Source: Distichodus sexfasciatus (lineage: Eukaryota; Chordata; Actinopteri; Characiformes; Distichodontidae). From it: a stretch of DNA of 64,000 nucleotides. The translations under genes and the position numbers were made by a program. Positions within the stretch are counted from its first letter, which is position 1; each line of letters opens with the position of its first letter. The notes under the pieces were generated by a model, which saw only the letters and a program-made list of their open reading frames with translations, had not been told where the DNA came from and ran no database searches. The stretch lies in the NCBI GenBank assembly GCA_032718565.1, contig JAVGVS010000499.1, positions 154,501 through 218,500 of the forward strand. Reading direction: 5' to 3'. This document shows positions 23,023-35,249 of the stretch, in pieces.

Positions 23023-24503
23023 AGAGATGGGCCGATACCACTTTTTTATATCCGATACCGATATTGTAAATTTAGACATTCGCTAATACCGAGTAAATCC
23101 ACACAGCAGCAGTCCTTAAAGATAAAATAATGCTTTTAAAAGTGTCTGAATACATGACTGAGATGTTTATGCTACAGAAAGTTTGATAAAATACAATAAA
23201 TAAATAAATACTGCTTTTACTAAACAACCTTAATAATTACAGACCCGCGGTATATGCTAAATTATTTGTTCTCAAAATGTTTAAAACATATAACATTTCT
23301 TTCTTTCTTATTGATTACACTATAACATTATAAAATGTTTAAAAATTTGATCAACTGAAATGAAATGCTGGAGTTTGACATTTTGAACCAAGCATTACAG
23401 TAACACTTTCAGCAGTTGGAGCTACAGTAGATCGTCGAGTATTTATCAGTGTCTCAAAAAGTATACTGTTTACCTGTTGACCTTATCGGTCCCCATCAAC
23501 ATCACGTTTTCTCTTGTCACACACTGGGGAAAAATCTTACTAATATGAAATAATATACCAAACATCAATTCTTTGTATAGACGGTAATAACGCCAGTAAA
23601 TAAAATCCCCAAACTTTTCAGCTGCAAATCAGAATAATCTTGAGATATTTATGATTTTGGACGTATGGGAAGTGTTTTTGTAAAAAAGTGAACATATATT
23701 GAGACAGGTGTGAAAACGACAAAAGAGCCAGATTAAACACTGGATTTAAGGTGGTATGTGAAGGTGGTGAAATGAGAGACTTTTTGGGGGTTCTGAGGTT
23801 GAGCAATGCTGAAGTTTGTCATTTTGAACCAATTTGGCCTATAAAATGAGCTGCTTTTGAAAGAGAACTACATTTCCCACAATCCTCTGCACACACCCCG
23901 GAGCCGTCACAAACGAAGCGCTGGGCGCGCGTTCCAGAATAAACGAGGGAAAATCTAAATAAACGAATTGTGAGTAGAACGCTGGTTGTTGTGGTTATTC
24001 ATCAGCTAAAATATGGTTTGTGTTCGGTCAGCATGCATGCTGGACCCAACTGGAGCATTTAGTATAAACAATATTAACACAGCACCAGTGTTTATCAGAA
24101 AAATGTTTTTTATGCGTTTTATGCAGTTATTTTGTTTTAGTGCACGAACATCTCACAAATATTTTCATGATACAGAGGATCAGGTCTCGGCTTCTTTGAT
24201 CGCGGCCACTGAAAACGACATATGTGTCACTATTAAGTCATCTGCAGGAAATACCAATGAGCTGCTCTAGCTTATAGTAAAATGAATTAAACCCTGAAGC
24301 CCACCTCTAGTAAATTGCCTCGACCATTTTTTGTAATAGAAATCATTCGTTATTGGAACAATAGTTTCGGCTCTACTTTACTGCAGTGCCACTTCCCCAT
24401 GCATAATCTAATTGAGCGTGCACGCATTCACAGATTGGCTCCATAGAACGACGCAATGCCACCGATACCGGTCCACATATCAAATCGGTTACATATATAG
24501 TTT
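23023..24503 (-). mobile_element. TATCGG-ended hAT-like element, copy 2, interrupted
   Basis: It starts 'agagatgggccgataccact' and ends 'gccaccgataccgg..cacatatcaaatcgg', the reverse of the element at 1315-2382. It is interrupted between about 23395 and 23810 by a block of another repeat, with the host sequence 'catttTGAACCAA' and its flank present on both sides of the insertion. No transposase is present. Confidence 0.75.
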
Positions 24504-24539
24504 TTAATAATCATTTTTACACTCGAACCAATACCACGT

Positions 24540-25240
24540 CTGATCTTCGTAACACTTCAAAAACTAATTCATCAGATTACTTTCTGGGCAAAACTGCACC
24601 AAAACCCACCAAATGACATTTCACACTTCACATAAAATAACTCCTGCTGTCGAAATCGCTGGTATATCACTTAACATAATAGTAAGACAATCTCGCCGCG
24701 AGAAAATATAGTGAACTAAAAAAGCACATCTTGAAGTACTGCAATATGTACTTACTTGTAAGCTTTTTATTGCAGTATTGCAAAACAATATTACTCATTT
24801 TACAGTAATTATTTTAATAAAAATAAATACAGTATCAAATTCAGCTGTGTTATTTACAGTAAAAGAAAAACACACTGTAAACATCACCTCTTTTGTATAG
24901 ACGGTAATAACGCTGCAAATAAACCAAACTTTCAGCTAAAATCAGAATAATCTGAGATATTTGTGGATTTTGATGAACTTGTCCGCGAAAAGCATTTTGT
25001 GTGAAAGCTATGCAAAAGTATTCGCAGCTCAGCGCACATCTGGTGAATGTGGGAAGTGTTTTGTAAAAGTGAACATGGTTTTGAGACAGGTGTGAAAATG
25101 ATTGTGAAAGAGCTGTGACTAAACACTGGGGTTAAGGTGGTATGTGAAGGTGGTGAAATGAGAGACTTTTTGGGTGTTCTGAGGTTGAGCAACTTTGCTA
25201 TAGGCTGTTTCACACCATCTCACAAAAATCATCTCACACA
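24540..25240. repeat. Repeat block related to 23395-23811 and 32770-33080
   Basis: The segment 24888-25200 ('gtatagacggtaataacgc' through 'gagagactttttgg') is a direct, less deleted copy of 23566-23811. The segment near 24820-24885 ('caaattcagctgtg', 'gtaaaagaaaaacacactg') recurs at 32810-32850. The class is unknown. Confidence 0.7.
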
Positions 25241-25249
25241 CACATGCAT

Positions 25250-25303
<54 letters not shown>
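25233..25303. repeat. (CA)n microsatellite
   Basis: An almost pure CA run of about 60 bp. Confidence 0.97.
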
Positions 25304-25335
25304 GTTTCACCATCCCTATTCTTATCAAGACAGGG

Positions 25336-25474
25336 AGTGGGAAAGAGGAAATGTGTGGAAGAGAGAGAGTGTATGTGAGATAGTGTGTGTGTACAAAAGA
25401 TAGAGCATGTGAGAGATAGAGAGAGTGAGAAAGAGAGAGACTGTGGATGAGAAAGGCTGAGAAAGACAGCTAAT

Positions 25475-25506
<32 letters not shown>

Positions 25507-28142
25507 GCTATGAAAGAGAGAGAGAAACAGGGAAGAGAGAGTGAGAGAGAATGTGAGACAAAAAAACTGAGAAAGAGTGAAACAGTGAGATTAGGAAGAG
25601 AGAGTGAGAGAGAGCGTGAGAGGAAGACTGAACGAGAGAAAGAGTGAGACAGGGAGGAGACACACAAGACAGAGCGTAGGCAAAGACGGTGAAAGAGGGA
25701 AGAGTGGTGACGAGGAAGAGAGAGGGAGAAAGAGTGGGAGAGAAAGGTGGCGAAAGACAGAGCGAGTGGGAAAAAGGTAGAAGAAGACAGAGTGAGGTAG
25801 GGAAGAGAGAGTGTAAGAGAAAGGCTGTGAAACAGAAAGAGTGAAAGGAGGAAGAGAGCGAGTGAGAGATAGTTTGTACTAGAGAGAGTAGAATGAGAGA
25901 AAGAGTGAGATGAGGAAGAGAGAGCGAGAGAGAGAGTGTAAGAGAAAAACAGTGAAGGATAGAAAGAGTGAGACAGAGAAGAGAGAGTGAGTGGAGAGAG
26001 ATAAAATAGCGAAAAGACAGAGGAGATGGGGAAGACGGAAGTCTTGAGAGAAAGATGTGAAACAGAGAAAGAGTGAAAGGAGGAAGAGAGTGAGTGAGAG
26101 ATAGTTTGTATTGAGAAAGAGCAGAATGAGAAAAAGAGTGAGATTAGGAAGAGAGAGTGAGAGATAGTTTGTATTGTGAGAGAGAGTAGAACGAGAGAAA
26201 GAGTGAGATTAGGAAGAGAGAGTGAGAGATAGTTTGTACTTAGAGAGAGTAGAACAAGAGAAAGAGTGAAAGGAGGAAGAGAGCGAGTGAGAGAGAGTTT
26301 GTACTAGAGAGAGTAGAATGAGAGAAAGAGTGAGATTAGGAAGAGAGAGTGAGAGATAGTTTGTATTGAGAGAGTAGAACGAGAGAAAGAGGAGATTAGG
26401 AAGAGAGAGGAGAGAGAAGCTTTAGGACAGGGAGAGAGTAGAACGAGAGAAAGAGGAGATTAGGAAGAGAGAAAGGAGATAGTTCAGATAGAGAGAGTAG
26501 AACGAGAGAAAGAGTGAGATTAGGAAGAGAGAGTGAGAGATAGTTTGTATTGTGAGAGAGAGTAGAATGAGAGAAAGAGTGAGATTAGGAAGAGAGAGTG
26601 AGAGATAGTTTGGATTGAGAGAGAATGAGAGAAAGAGGAAAGATTAGGAAGAGAGAGGAGAGAGGACAGAAGCTAGGGGAGAGAGAGAGAGAGCGAGAGA
26701 GAAAGAGTGAGATTAGGAAGAGAGAAAGTGAGAGATAGTTTGTATTAGGGAGAGAGAGAACGAGAGAAAGAGGAGATTAGGAAGAGAGAGAGAGATAGCC
26801 AGGGCCAGGAGAGAGAGTAGAACGAGGAGAAAGAGTGAGATTAGGAAGAGAGAAAGGAGAGATAAGTTCGGGATGAGAGAGTAGAACAGAGAAAGAGGAG
26901 ATTAGGAAGAGAGAGGAGATAGTTCAGACAGAGAGTAGAAAGAGTGAGATTAGAAGAGAGAGTGGGAGAGATAGTTCGATAGAGAGAGAATGAGAGAAAG
27001 AGGAGATTAGGAAGAGAGAGGAGAGATATTAGACAGGAGAGAGTAGAATGAGAGAAAGAGTGAGATTAGGAAGAGAGAGTGAGAGATAGTTTGTATTGTA
27101 GAGAGAGAGTAGAATGAGAGAAAGAGTGAGATTAGGAAGAGAGAGGAGAGAGAAGCTTGTGGCCAGGGGAGAGAGTAGAACGAGGAGAAAGAGGAGATTA
27201 GGAAGAGAGAGTGAGAGAGGCGAGGCTAGAGAGAGAGGAGAACGGAGAAAGAGTGAGATTAGAAGAGAGCAGAGATAGTTCGAGATGAGAGAGTAGGAAC
27301 GAGAGAGGAAGTGAGACAGAAGAGAGGAGAGAAGTTCAGACAGAGAGGTGAAACGAGAGAAAGAGTGAGATTAGGGAAGAGAGAAAGTGAGAGATAAGCT
27401 GCAGGCTAGAGAGAGAGTAGAACGAGAGAAAGAGTGAGATTAGGAAGAGAGAGTGAGAGATAGTTCGTAGACAGAGAGTAGGAACGAGAGGAAAGAGTGA
27501 GATTAGGGAAGAGAGAGGAGAGATAGTTGTGGCTGTGGAGAGTATAGGAACGAGAGAAAGAGTGGAGATAGGAAGAGAGAGGAGAGATAGTTCAGATGAG
27601 AGAGTAGGAACGAGAGAAAGAGTGGAGATTAGGAAGAGAGAGTGAGAGGATAAGTTCAGATGGGAGAGAGAGAGTAGAATGAGAGAAAAGAGGAGACAGG
27701 GAAGAGAGAGTGAGAGAGAAGCCAGGCTGAGAGAGAGAGTAGAACGAGAGAAAGAGTGAGATTAGGAAGAGAGAGTGAGAGATAGTTTGTAGTGATAGAG
27801 AGTAGAACGAGAGAAAAGAGTGGAGATAGAAGAGAGAGGAGAGATAAGCTTATTGTGAGAGTAGAATGAGAGAAAGAGGAGATTAGAAGAGAGAGGAGAG
27901 TATAGAAGTTCACAGATGAGAGTAGAACGAGAGAAAGAGTGAGATTAGGAAGAGAGAGTGAGAGATAGTTTGTATTGTGAGAGAGAGTAGAACGAGAGAA
28001 AGAGTGAGATTAGGAAGAGAGAGTGAGAGATAGTTTGTATGAGAGTAGAACGAGAGAAAGAGTGAGATTAGGAAGAGAGAGTGAGAGATAGTTTGTATTG
28101 AGAGAGAGTGAGACAGAATTAGGAAGAGAGTGAGAGAGAGTG
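25336..28142. repeat. 2.8 kb polypurine minisatellite (58-65 bp unit)
   Basis: The plus strand is almost entirely purine. In the right half a unit of about 65 bp is clear: 'gagagagagtagaacgagag', 'aaagagtgagattaggaaga', 'gagagtgagagatagtttgt', 'attgt'. Unit starts near 27966, 28031 and 28089 give the spacing. The middle (about 26380-27930) has many single-base gains and losses in the same unit (gtgagatt/ggagatt, gtttgtatt/gttcagat), the pattern left by poor consensus in low-complexity sequence. No coding exon is seen. Confidence 0.93.
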
Positions 28143-28404
28143 TGTGTTCTCCTCAGCAGAGTCAAGGTCATGGACAGAGCTTTGGATAATTGGTCAAGGG
28201 TTCTAATTATAACTAGCAATACTGCTATAGACGTATGCAATCTTCATGCTTTATTTTGTCGACGAAGCAAACCTGCGCTCGTAGAATAAACCGAGGCCTT
28301 ACTGTCCACCCTACCGTCCATGCTCCAGAAACCAGAACGTCTTCCTTACAGACGCCTCCTCCTTCCCCAAATCTGGAAGAGCGCCGACATACGCCATGCA
28401 CTAT

Positions 28405-28880
28405 TCATTATCTGGACCCTTACGGGGCTCAAGGTGGGGACCACCCCTACGCAGGCGACAACACACGCTCACACAAACACACACATTCACACCTGAGGGG
28501 GAATTTAGATTAACCAGTCAACCTAAACGGCATGCTTTTTGGACGTTGTGGGAGGAATCTGGAGAACCCAGAGAAAACCCACACCAACACAAACTCCACA
28601 CAGAAAGACCCCACGGCCGAGCCGGGGGCTTCCTAGGTAAATAGGTAAATGTGAGGCGTTTTCATTACACGTTTCCTGCGTCCAAAAAATGCAACAAGGA
28701 AGAAAGCCTGGCCGAGGTCAAACGGTTTGCGGATGGAACTCGCAGGGGAATTTACACTTTGTTCATGGTTACGATCGCAACGCCGAAATCCTAGAGGGCA
28801 CATGTGGGCTTCCAAGCGGTTGGTTACAGGTGCTGCGCTTGTGCTGTGTTCACAATGACAAATAATCACTCACTTTCAAT
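28405..28880. mobile_element. Composite of three SINE/MITE fragments
   Basis: 28405-28638 matches the family H SINE seen at 48577-48890 (tacggggctcaaggtgggg..., aactccacacagaaag). 28640-28803 matches the right half of family Z (tttcctgcgtc..., cgaaatcctagaggg). 28806-28880 is the tail of family A (gtgctgtgttcacaatgaca). All are partial. Confidence 0.7.
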
Positions 28881-29057
28881 GCTTCACGTTTAACTGTATT
28901 TCCAAGAGTCCTACAGCAGGCTAACAGAGGTGTGCAAATATGCGGAGCGAGGTTAACGATGATGCATCCCATAATGCACATAACTGACTCTGAGCAAGCA
29001 GTTCCGTTTGCAGAGAAAAGATCAATGCGATCATGATCTAACAAAAGCACTGGGTCC

Positions 29058-29139
29058 ACACACACGCATTACTACACACAAACACACACACACACACACA
29101 CGCACACACACACACACGCACACAAACACACACACACAA

Positions 29140-29182
<43 letters not shown>

Positions 29183-29233
29183 CATACACACACAAACACA
29201 CACACGCACACACGCACACACACACACACACAC

Positions 29234-29269
<36 letters not shown>

Positions 29270-29287
29270 ACACACACACACACACAT
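29058..29287. repeat. Long (CA)n microsatellite
   Basis: About 230 bp of CA with occasional AA, GC and TA interruptions. It is open in all frames, but the predicted THTHT/CVCVC peptides are artefacts. Confidence 0.97.
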
Positions 29288-29343
29288 AAGTTGACACACG
29301 CGATTACTGTATGGAAAGAGAGAAATCAGATCAATGTGCCTGA

Positions 29344-29466
29344 CTTTTTTTACAACGCTTCAGTAACAGCATTATCCACATTACCTCCTATATCATCTTC
29401 TGCCATTTTCTTCTTCTTTTGTTTGCTGTTCATCTACACCTCACTGCTCTTCCTCTTTTATGTTCT

Positions 29467-29501
<35 letters not shown>

Positions 29502-30480
29502 CCATCATCTCTCAACCTCCCCCTTTATTCCTCAGTCACCATGCAACTCTCTCTTCTCCAATCTCTAAATCTCTTTTTCTCCTTTTTGTCTTTTTTACTT
29601 TTGAATCAGTTTTTCCCAATTCTCGCTTTTTTCTGTCTTCTTCATCTGCCCTTTAAATCTGTTTTTTCAACTTTTGCCCCCCACTCTGTCTCATTCACTT
29701 TCAGAATCTAGTCTTTCAGATTTCTCTCATCTCTTTCTTCCTAGGTTAGTCTTTTTCTGTCCTTCTTGAGTACGTTTCACTCTCCCCACTAACCTCTTCT
29801 CAACCATCTCCTCATTTCTTCCATCTTTCTGCCTTTCCCTTCTTGGCTTTTCTCTCTTTGTCTTCATCTGTCTGTCTCTTTTCCTTGTCTCATTTATTTC
29901 CTAAATCTTTTTGCCTCTTTTCTTGTTTCCAAATCTTCTGCTCAAAATCACATCCTCTCTTCTTTCTGTCTGGTTTATCTGTTCATCCTACTCACTCTTT
30001 TCCAGGCCTCTCTGTCTCGTCTGTCTTTTCACTTTTTTTATTTGGTCTTTCTCAATACTTTTTGTTTCCAAATCTCTCTCTTTTCATTTCCTTCCGCCTT
30101 TCTTTATTTCTGTCTTGGATTCGTCTGTCTCTTCGTCTCTCTACTATTCCTCTAATTTTTAATCTTCCAAATCTCTAAACTCCAATGCCTTCCTTCTGTC
30201 GGTTCATCTTTCTCACCCTTTCCCAGCCTCTTTCTCTCATTCACTTTCAAAAGTTGTTTTTTTCATCTTTTACGCATAAATTGCTTATCTGTTCATCCCA
30301 CCACCTCTTTCCAAGTCTTCTGCTTTAAACTGTTCTCCGCTCTTTTGGCTCCAAATCTCTTTGTCATCTTTACTTACAAATGTCACCATCAACTCTCTAA
30401 TTCACAACTTTATCTCTCCATCTTCCTTGTTTCCCAAACACACGCCATCATTTTACTTTCTTGGTCTATAGTCTCCCGAC
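29344..30480. repeat. 1.1 kb polypyrimidine tract before exon 3
   Basis: CT-rich throughout on the plus strand, with (CAT)n at 29470-29502 and recurring 'ttcatct', 'tctgtctc' and 'ccaaatctct' words. It runs directly into the 'ctctctgtcttccccag' splice acceptor of ngfr exon 3. Confidence 0.85.
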
Positions 30481-30510
30481 CGCCCTGACCTCTCTCTCTG
30501 TCTTCCCCAG

Positions 30511-30868
30511 TCGGTGCAGGCATGGTGCCACCGACAGCTTCAGCGCCACAGAGGTGTGTAAGAAGCGCACGAGTGCGGGTCTGATGCGCATGCACACTCT
30601 GCACCCCCATCTAACCACGCTGCAAGCTCATGACTACAGCTACCATTTCAACAACACGCCGGGCGAAAGGGCGAGCCGCACGGTGTCCCCGGCCAGGGCA
30701 AGTTCACCTGTGGTGTGCCTCCCCAGCATCGCACACCAGCTGCAGCCCTGCCTGGACGACACCCACCCGATCAGAGCAGTGCCGTCGATTCCCTGCCTGT
30801 TCTTCTGCACCATCCTGCGATTTACGAACGAAGCTGCAGCTCAGAACTGCACACTCCGCCGACGCCAG
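30511..30868 (+). CDS. ngfr: p75 neurotrophin receptor (NGFR), exon 3: CRD2-CRD4, frame-disrupted
   Basis: It is bounded by acceptor 'cttccccag' and donor 'gacgccag|gtaaat'. At 358 nt it is about the size expected for the NGFR exon that carries CRD2-4. Conserved peptides appear in NGFR order but in different frames: DSFSATEVCKK and GLMRMHT (start of CRD2), DYSY then FNNT, GQGKFTCGVPPQH (CRD3), DQSSAVDS, CTILRF, LQLR and SADA (CRD4). Known NGFR has the corresponding strings SDVVSATEPCKPC, YSDEANHVDPCLPC and RQLRECTRWADAE. At least five frame changes are needed, and several framework cysteines are missing as written. No uninterrupted frame gives the receptor. Consensus error beside the arrays on both sides is likely; a genuine pseudogene is the alternative. 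No corrected sequence is given because the true bases cannot be known here. Confidence 0.85.
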
Positions 30869-30889
30869 GTAAATACGGTGAGGCCCAGA

Positions 30890-32560
30890 TGCACACACAC
30901 ACACATACAAATGCACGCATGCGCGAACACACACCTACACGCAAACGCATGCACAAGGCAAACACACACAAGTCATACACAATGCAAACACACACGTCAT
31001 GCATACGCAAACACACACACAAGCCACACACGGCAAACACACACAAGTCATACACAATGTAAACACACACGTCATGCACAATGCAAACACACACAAGTCA
31101 TACACAAGGCAAACACACGTCATACACAATGTAAACGCACACAAGTCATACACAAGGCAAACACACGTCATACACAATGTAAACGCACACAAGTCATACA
31201 CAATGTAAACGCACACAAGTCATACACAATGTAAACGCATTGTTATACACACAACACACATGTCACACAATGCAAACACACACAAGTCATACACAATAAA
31301 CACACACGTTGCATGCAAACACACACGAAAGCCATACAGAAGGCAAAACACACACACAAAGCAAACACACACAAGTCATACACAATGCAAACACACTAGT
31401 TATGCACACAACACACACAAGTCATACACAATGTAAACACACACGTCATGCACAATGCAAACACACACGAGTCATACAGAAGGCAAACACACGTCATACA
31501 CAAAGCAAACACACACAAGTCATAATACGCAAACACACACAAGTCATACACAATGCAAACACACACAAGTCATACACAATGTAAACACACACGTCATGCA
31601 CAATGCAAACACACACGAGTCATACAGAAGGCAAACACACGTCATACACAAGGCAAACACACACATCATACACAATGCAAACACACACAAGTCATGGCCA
31701 CACAAACACACAAGTCATACAATAAGCAAGGGCAAACACACGCTATGCACACAATGCAAACACACACAAGTCATACACACAAACACACACAAGTCATACA
31801 AGGCAAAACACACACACAAGTTATACACACACAACACATGGCTGTTATACACACAATGCAAACACACACAAGTCATACATTAACAAACACACACACGCCA
31901 CACACACACACACACACAAGTCATACACAATGTGAAACACACACAAGTCATGTAAACACACACAAGCTATACACACAAACACACACAAGTCATACACAAG
32001 GCAAACACACGTCATGCACACTGTAAACACACACAAGTCATACACAATGTAAACACACACAAGTCATACACACTGTAAAACACACGTCATACACAATGTA
32101 AACACATGCATACACAACGCAAACACACACACACATAAAACACATCAGCTATACACAATGCAAACACACACAAGTCATACAAAATACAAACACACACAAG
32201 TCATACACAAAGCAAACACACACAAGTCATGCACAATGCAAACACACACACAAGCCAGCACAAAGCAAACACACACTACTATGCAATAACAAAACACACA
32301 CAAGTCATACACAATGCAAACACACACACACAAGTCATACACAATGCAAACACACACAAGTCATACACAATGCAAACACACACAAGTCATACACAATGCA
32401 AACACACACAAGTCATACACAATGCAAACACACACAAGTCATACACAATGCAAACACACACAAGTCATACACAATAAACACACACACACATAAAACACAC
32501 ACAGCCATACATATGCAAACACACACAAGTCATACACATAATGTAAATACACGCTATAAT
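30890..32560. repeat. 1.7 kb CA-rich minisatellite with 26-bp unit
   Basis: The unit is 'gcaaacacacacaagtcata' followed by 'cacaat'; it is best preserved at about 32330-32470, where five or more near-identical units are contiguous. Variants carry 'cgtcatgcacaat' and 'aggcaaac'. Because 26 is not a multiple of 3, all three frames stay open over long stretches and encode the same 26-residue cycle in permuted order. It begins about 20 bp after exon 3's donor. Confidence 0.95.
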
Positions 32561-32769
32561 AATAATAAACACATGCATGCACAACGTGAAACAAAACATG
32601 CGGATACTCGGGACACAACAACAAAAACAAATACACGAACTACTAGTCTATAATAACTTCATTTCCTGGTAATTATAAATAGAGTTTTCTCTGTGAAACC
32701 ATATTAGTTCCTGTTTTCAATCTCAAAATGAATTTGTTCCCATTTTCATATTCAACATCTGACATCTGA

Positions 32770-33080
32770 CAATAGCTACTTTAATATTATCTAATACAGT
32801 AAATATCAAATTCAGCTGTGTGTAATACACTGTAAAAGAAAAACACACTGCTATCAGTTACGGAAAATACCTTCACAAAAATAGCAAACTGCCTTACATT
32901 AAACTGTCACTGTTTACTGTCATTTACACATATAAAGATCAGCCGTAACATTATTACCAGCGGCTCATTGAGCAGAACAAACTGAAGCAGCATTACAGTA
33001 ACACTTTCAGCAGTTTGAGCTGCAGCAGCCTGCCTGGGTTCGCTCAGTATCTCAAAAGTGTAATTGCTTACCTACCATCA
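32770..33080. repeat. Dispersed repeat fragment shared with 23.4-24.9 kb
   Basis: 'aaattcagctgtg..gtaaaagaaaaacacactg' (near 32815-32850) and 'cattacagtaacactttcag' (near 32994-33015) match 24840-24880 and 23393-23415. Fragments of one unclassified family therefore lie on both sides of the low-complexity region around exon 3. Confidence 0.6.
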
Positions 33081-33956
33081 GTCCAGTCTTCTGCATTTGG
33101 ACATAAACTTTCACCAAGTTCTTTTCTCTTGGGATTCAGCAGTGAACATGCTATTGAACGATTGAAAACGATTGTGAAAAAACAACCGTAACATGTTCAT
33201 GCATTAACATAAATAGCCCTAGTTTTTACAATGAATATCCAACAAATATCCTTATTTACCGGTCACCTAAAATTATAAATAGAGTTTCCTTGCAGAACAA
33301 ACAACATTATAGTTCCTTGTTTTCAATCCACAAATTAATTTGTTTTCATTTTCATATTCACTTGTTGAACCGTTTCTAATCCTTAGAAGTACGACTCCAT
33401 CCATCGTCTGTGTTGTAATGTAACAAAAACCCCAAGTCCATGTTCACAACAAAGACAAGAATTTCAAAAAGAGACTTAAGTACGACATAAATACGCTAAC
33501 ATGACTAACGATGTATGAACGCTAATGGAGACTGTTAGCATTGATCAGTCAAGTTCCCACTGCAATTCCTCCCCACTTACATAAATTCTCAGCTAGACCT
33601 GCCCCGTAGTGTGTTTTCCTGAGTTCAAAGGGTAAATGGGGCCATTTCCTCATGTGCCTGTTCCAGACTGATAGGTGAAAAGTCAAAGTGCAGATATTCA
33701 ATGTGTGGTGCTGCAGAGAGAGAGAGAGGCCAGAAAGGTTAAAGAGGTCAGGTTCAACTGCTCTGTCTAATCTTACAGAAAATTACACAAATGCAGCTTG
33801 ACTAGTATACGTAGAAGATGTTTCTCACACACACTCACGCTGCTTTCGGGTTCCCAGTCCTGGTTTTTAGCAATGCTAACAAAAGTTAGAAAGTGAATCA
33901 TGAATAGCTTAACTTACCAGTTGCTAGGTCATGTCCCGGACTGGTAAAGGTACTAC

Positions 33957-34425
33957 GGATGCACCGATCCAATTTTTTCAGTTCCGACATCGACGACATT
34001 TTAGCTTTTGGGTATCATCAGCGCTGATCCCGAAGTCTTGTAATTTTGTGATGGTCCTGTAACTTCGCGCGCTAAAACCATCAGGAACAAGAGATTGTGA
34101 GCGTGAGCTGGTGTTGTTAAGGAAATTAAACAGTATAACCTAGTGATTTACTTTTGGGGATGGAGTGTGTTGCGTTGCTTGTTCTGATCATTGTCATATC
34201 AATATGTAGGAATTAGCGTGAATGTCGAACAATAAACCAGCTTTACCGGAGTAACACTTCTCATGCAGAATCACTTGTGCGTGTGTGCATATGCAAACGT
34301 AGAAAAACCTACAATTTAGGGATCGGCTCCACAGATCGGCCCAGTGTCACCAATACCTGATCTAGGTTTTTGAGTCGTTATTGCACCTATATCTGATCTA
34401 TGTATCGGATCGGTGCCATCCCTAA
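33957..34425. mobile_element. hAT-like element with 'ggatgcaccgatcc' ends
   Basis: The left end is ggatgcaccgatcc and the right end, inverted, is gggatggcaccgatccgata, with TATCGG motifs inside. It is about 470 bp with no ORF. Its interior matches, inverted, the element at 52571-53160 ('gagctggtgttgttaaggaa', 'atcaggaacaagagattg'). Confidence 0.8.
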
Positions 34426-34450
34426 AAGGCGGCCCATCAAAGTATCTAAG

Positions 34451-34597
34451 ATATGGCACGGCTCCAAGCACTGTTCCCAGGGGGATGCCAAAAAACACTG
34501 CCCACTGCTCCTCCACGGATGGGTCAAATGCAGTGTCATTATTTTAGGGTGCACTGTGCTGTGCTGTGTTCACAATGACAAATAATCAATAATCGCC
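34451..34597 (+). mobile_element. Family A SINE, 5'-truncated
   Basis: Starts 'ggcacggctccaagcactgt' and ends in 'gtgttcacaatgacaaataa'; the tRNA-like head is missing. Confidence 0.8.
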
Positions 34598-35249
34598 TAA
34601 GCTTGACCATTAGTAATGTCGTAATAAAATGAAACTTTCGTTTAACCTTTGCACCTTTACCCAAATGATATTATGCACAACATCAGGGACACCATTTCAA
34701 ATGTGTTCCGGCCTCTAGCCTGCAGGTATCGAGCATGGAAGCTTGTCCCCACCCAAGTGTAGGGTCATAAACACACACGCACACACAAATGAGTGAAAAT
34801 TCAGCCCACTCCAGGCTACGGTTACTAGGACATGTACTACCCAGTGTGCTCATGGTTTTGTGCAAGTCCAATGACAGCCTTACACACGCTCACACAGACA
34901 CACACACACTCTCTCTCTCTCACACACACACGCCTGAGGGCATCAGACATCTGAAGGACCTACCTCCCAATGAGCAGCACACTAATCCAATAACACGGCT
35001 CATTACACGCCCCTTCCAGCCGTGGAAACAGTGCTTCCTCTGTGTACGCGATGTGTGTGTGTGTGATTATCTCTACAACTGCCTTTCAGGTCCGGGCTCC
35101 ATTTGCTGGTTTGAAAATGGGGATACTGCGTGTCAGCTGCGGTTTTAGCTGCGCTGTTTCCGCAGATTCTGCACATTGTCAGGATCTGCTAATTGCATTG
35201 TGCGCCGTATGGAGCTGATGTTCTGGTTCTGAACTCAATGAGGGACGCA

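Larger units (their letters stand above)
15744..30510 (+). other. ngfr: ngfr intron 2 (14.8 kb)
   Basis: It runs from donor gtaagtg to the 'cttccccag' acceptor before exon 3 and contains a dense set of transposon copies and low-complexity arrays, listed separately. Intervals at about 16340-17030 and 22520-23020 contain nothing I recognise beyond a short (AAATG)n run at 22950-22975. Confidence 0.8.

Noticed and set aside
24932..25213. 93-codon minus-strand frame similar to one at 23618-23806
   Set aside because: The similarity is due to the underlying DNA repeat; the two frames diverge through indels and show no protein-level constraint.
29031..29297. Cys-Val open frames on the minus strand
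   Set aside because: They are translations of a (CA)n microsatellite.
30461..31234. 257-codon plus-strand open frame
   Set aside because: It joins intron sequence, one frame of the broken ngfr exon 3, and the 26-bp minisatellite. The donor at 30868 and the periodic THTSHTQCK peptide show it is not a separate gene.
30890..32560. CRISPR-like array of 26-bp units
   Set aside because: Units are directly contiguous without unique spacers, in a vertebrate intron; this is a minisatellite.
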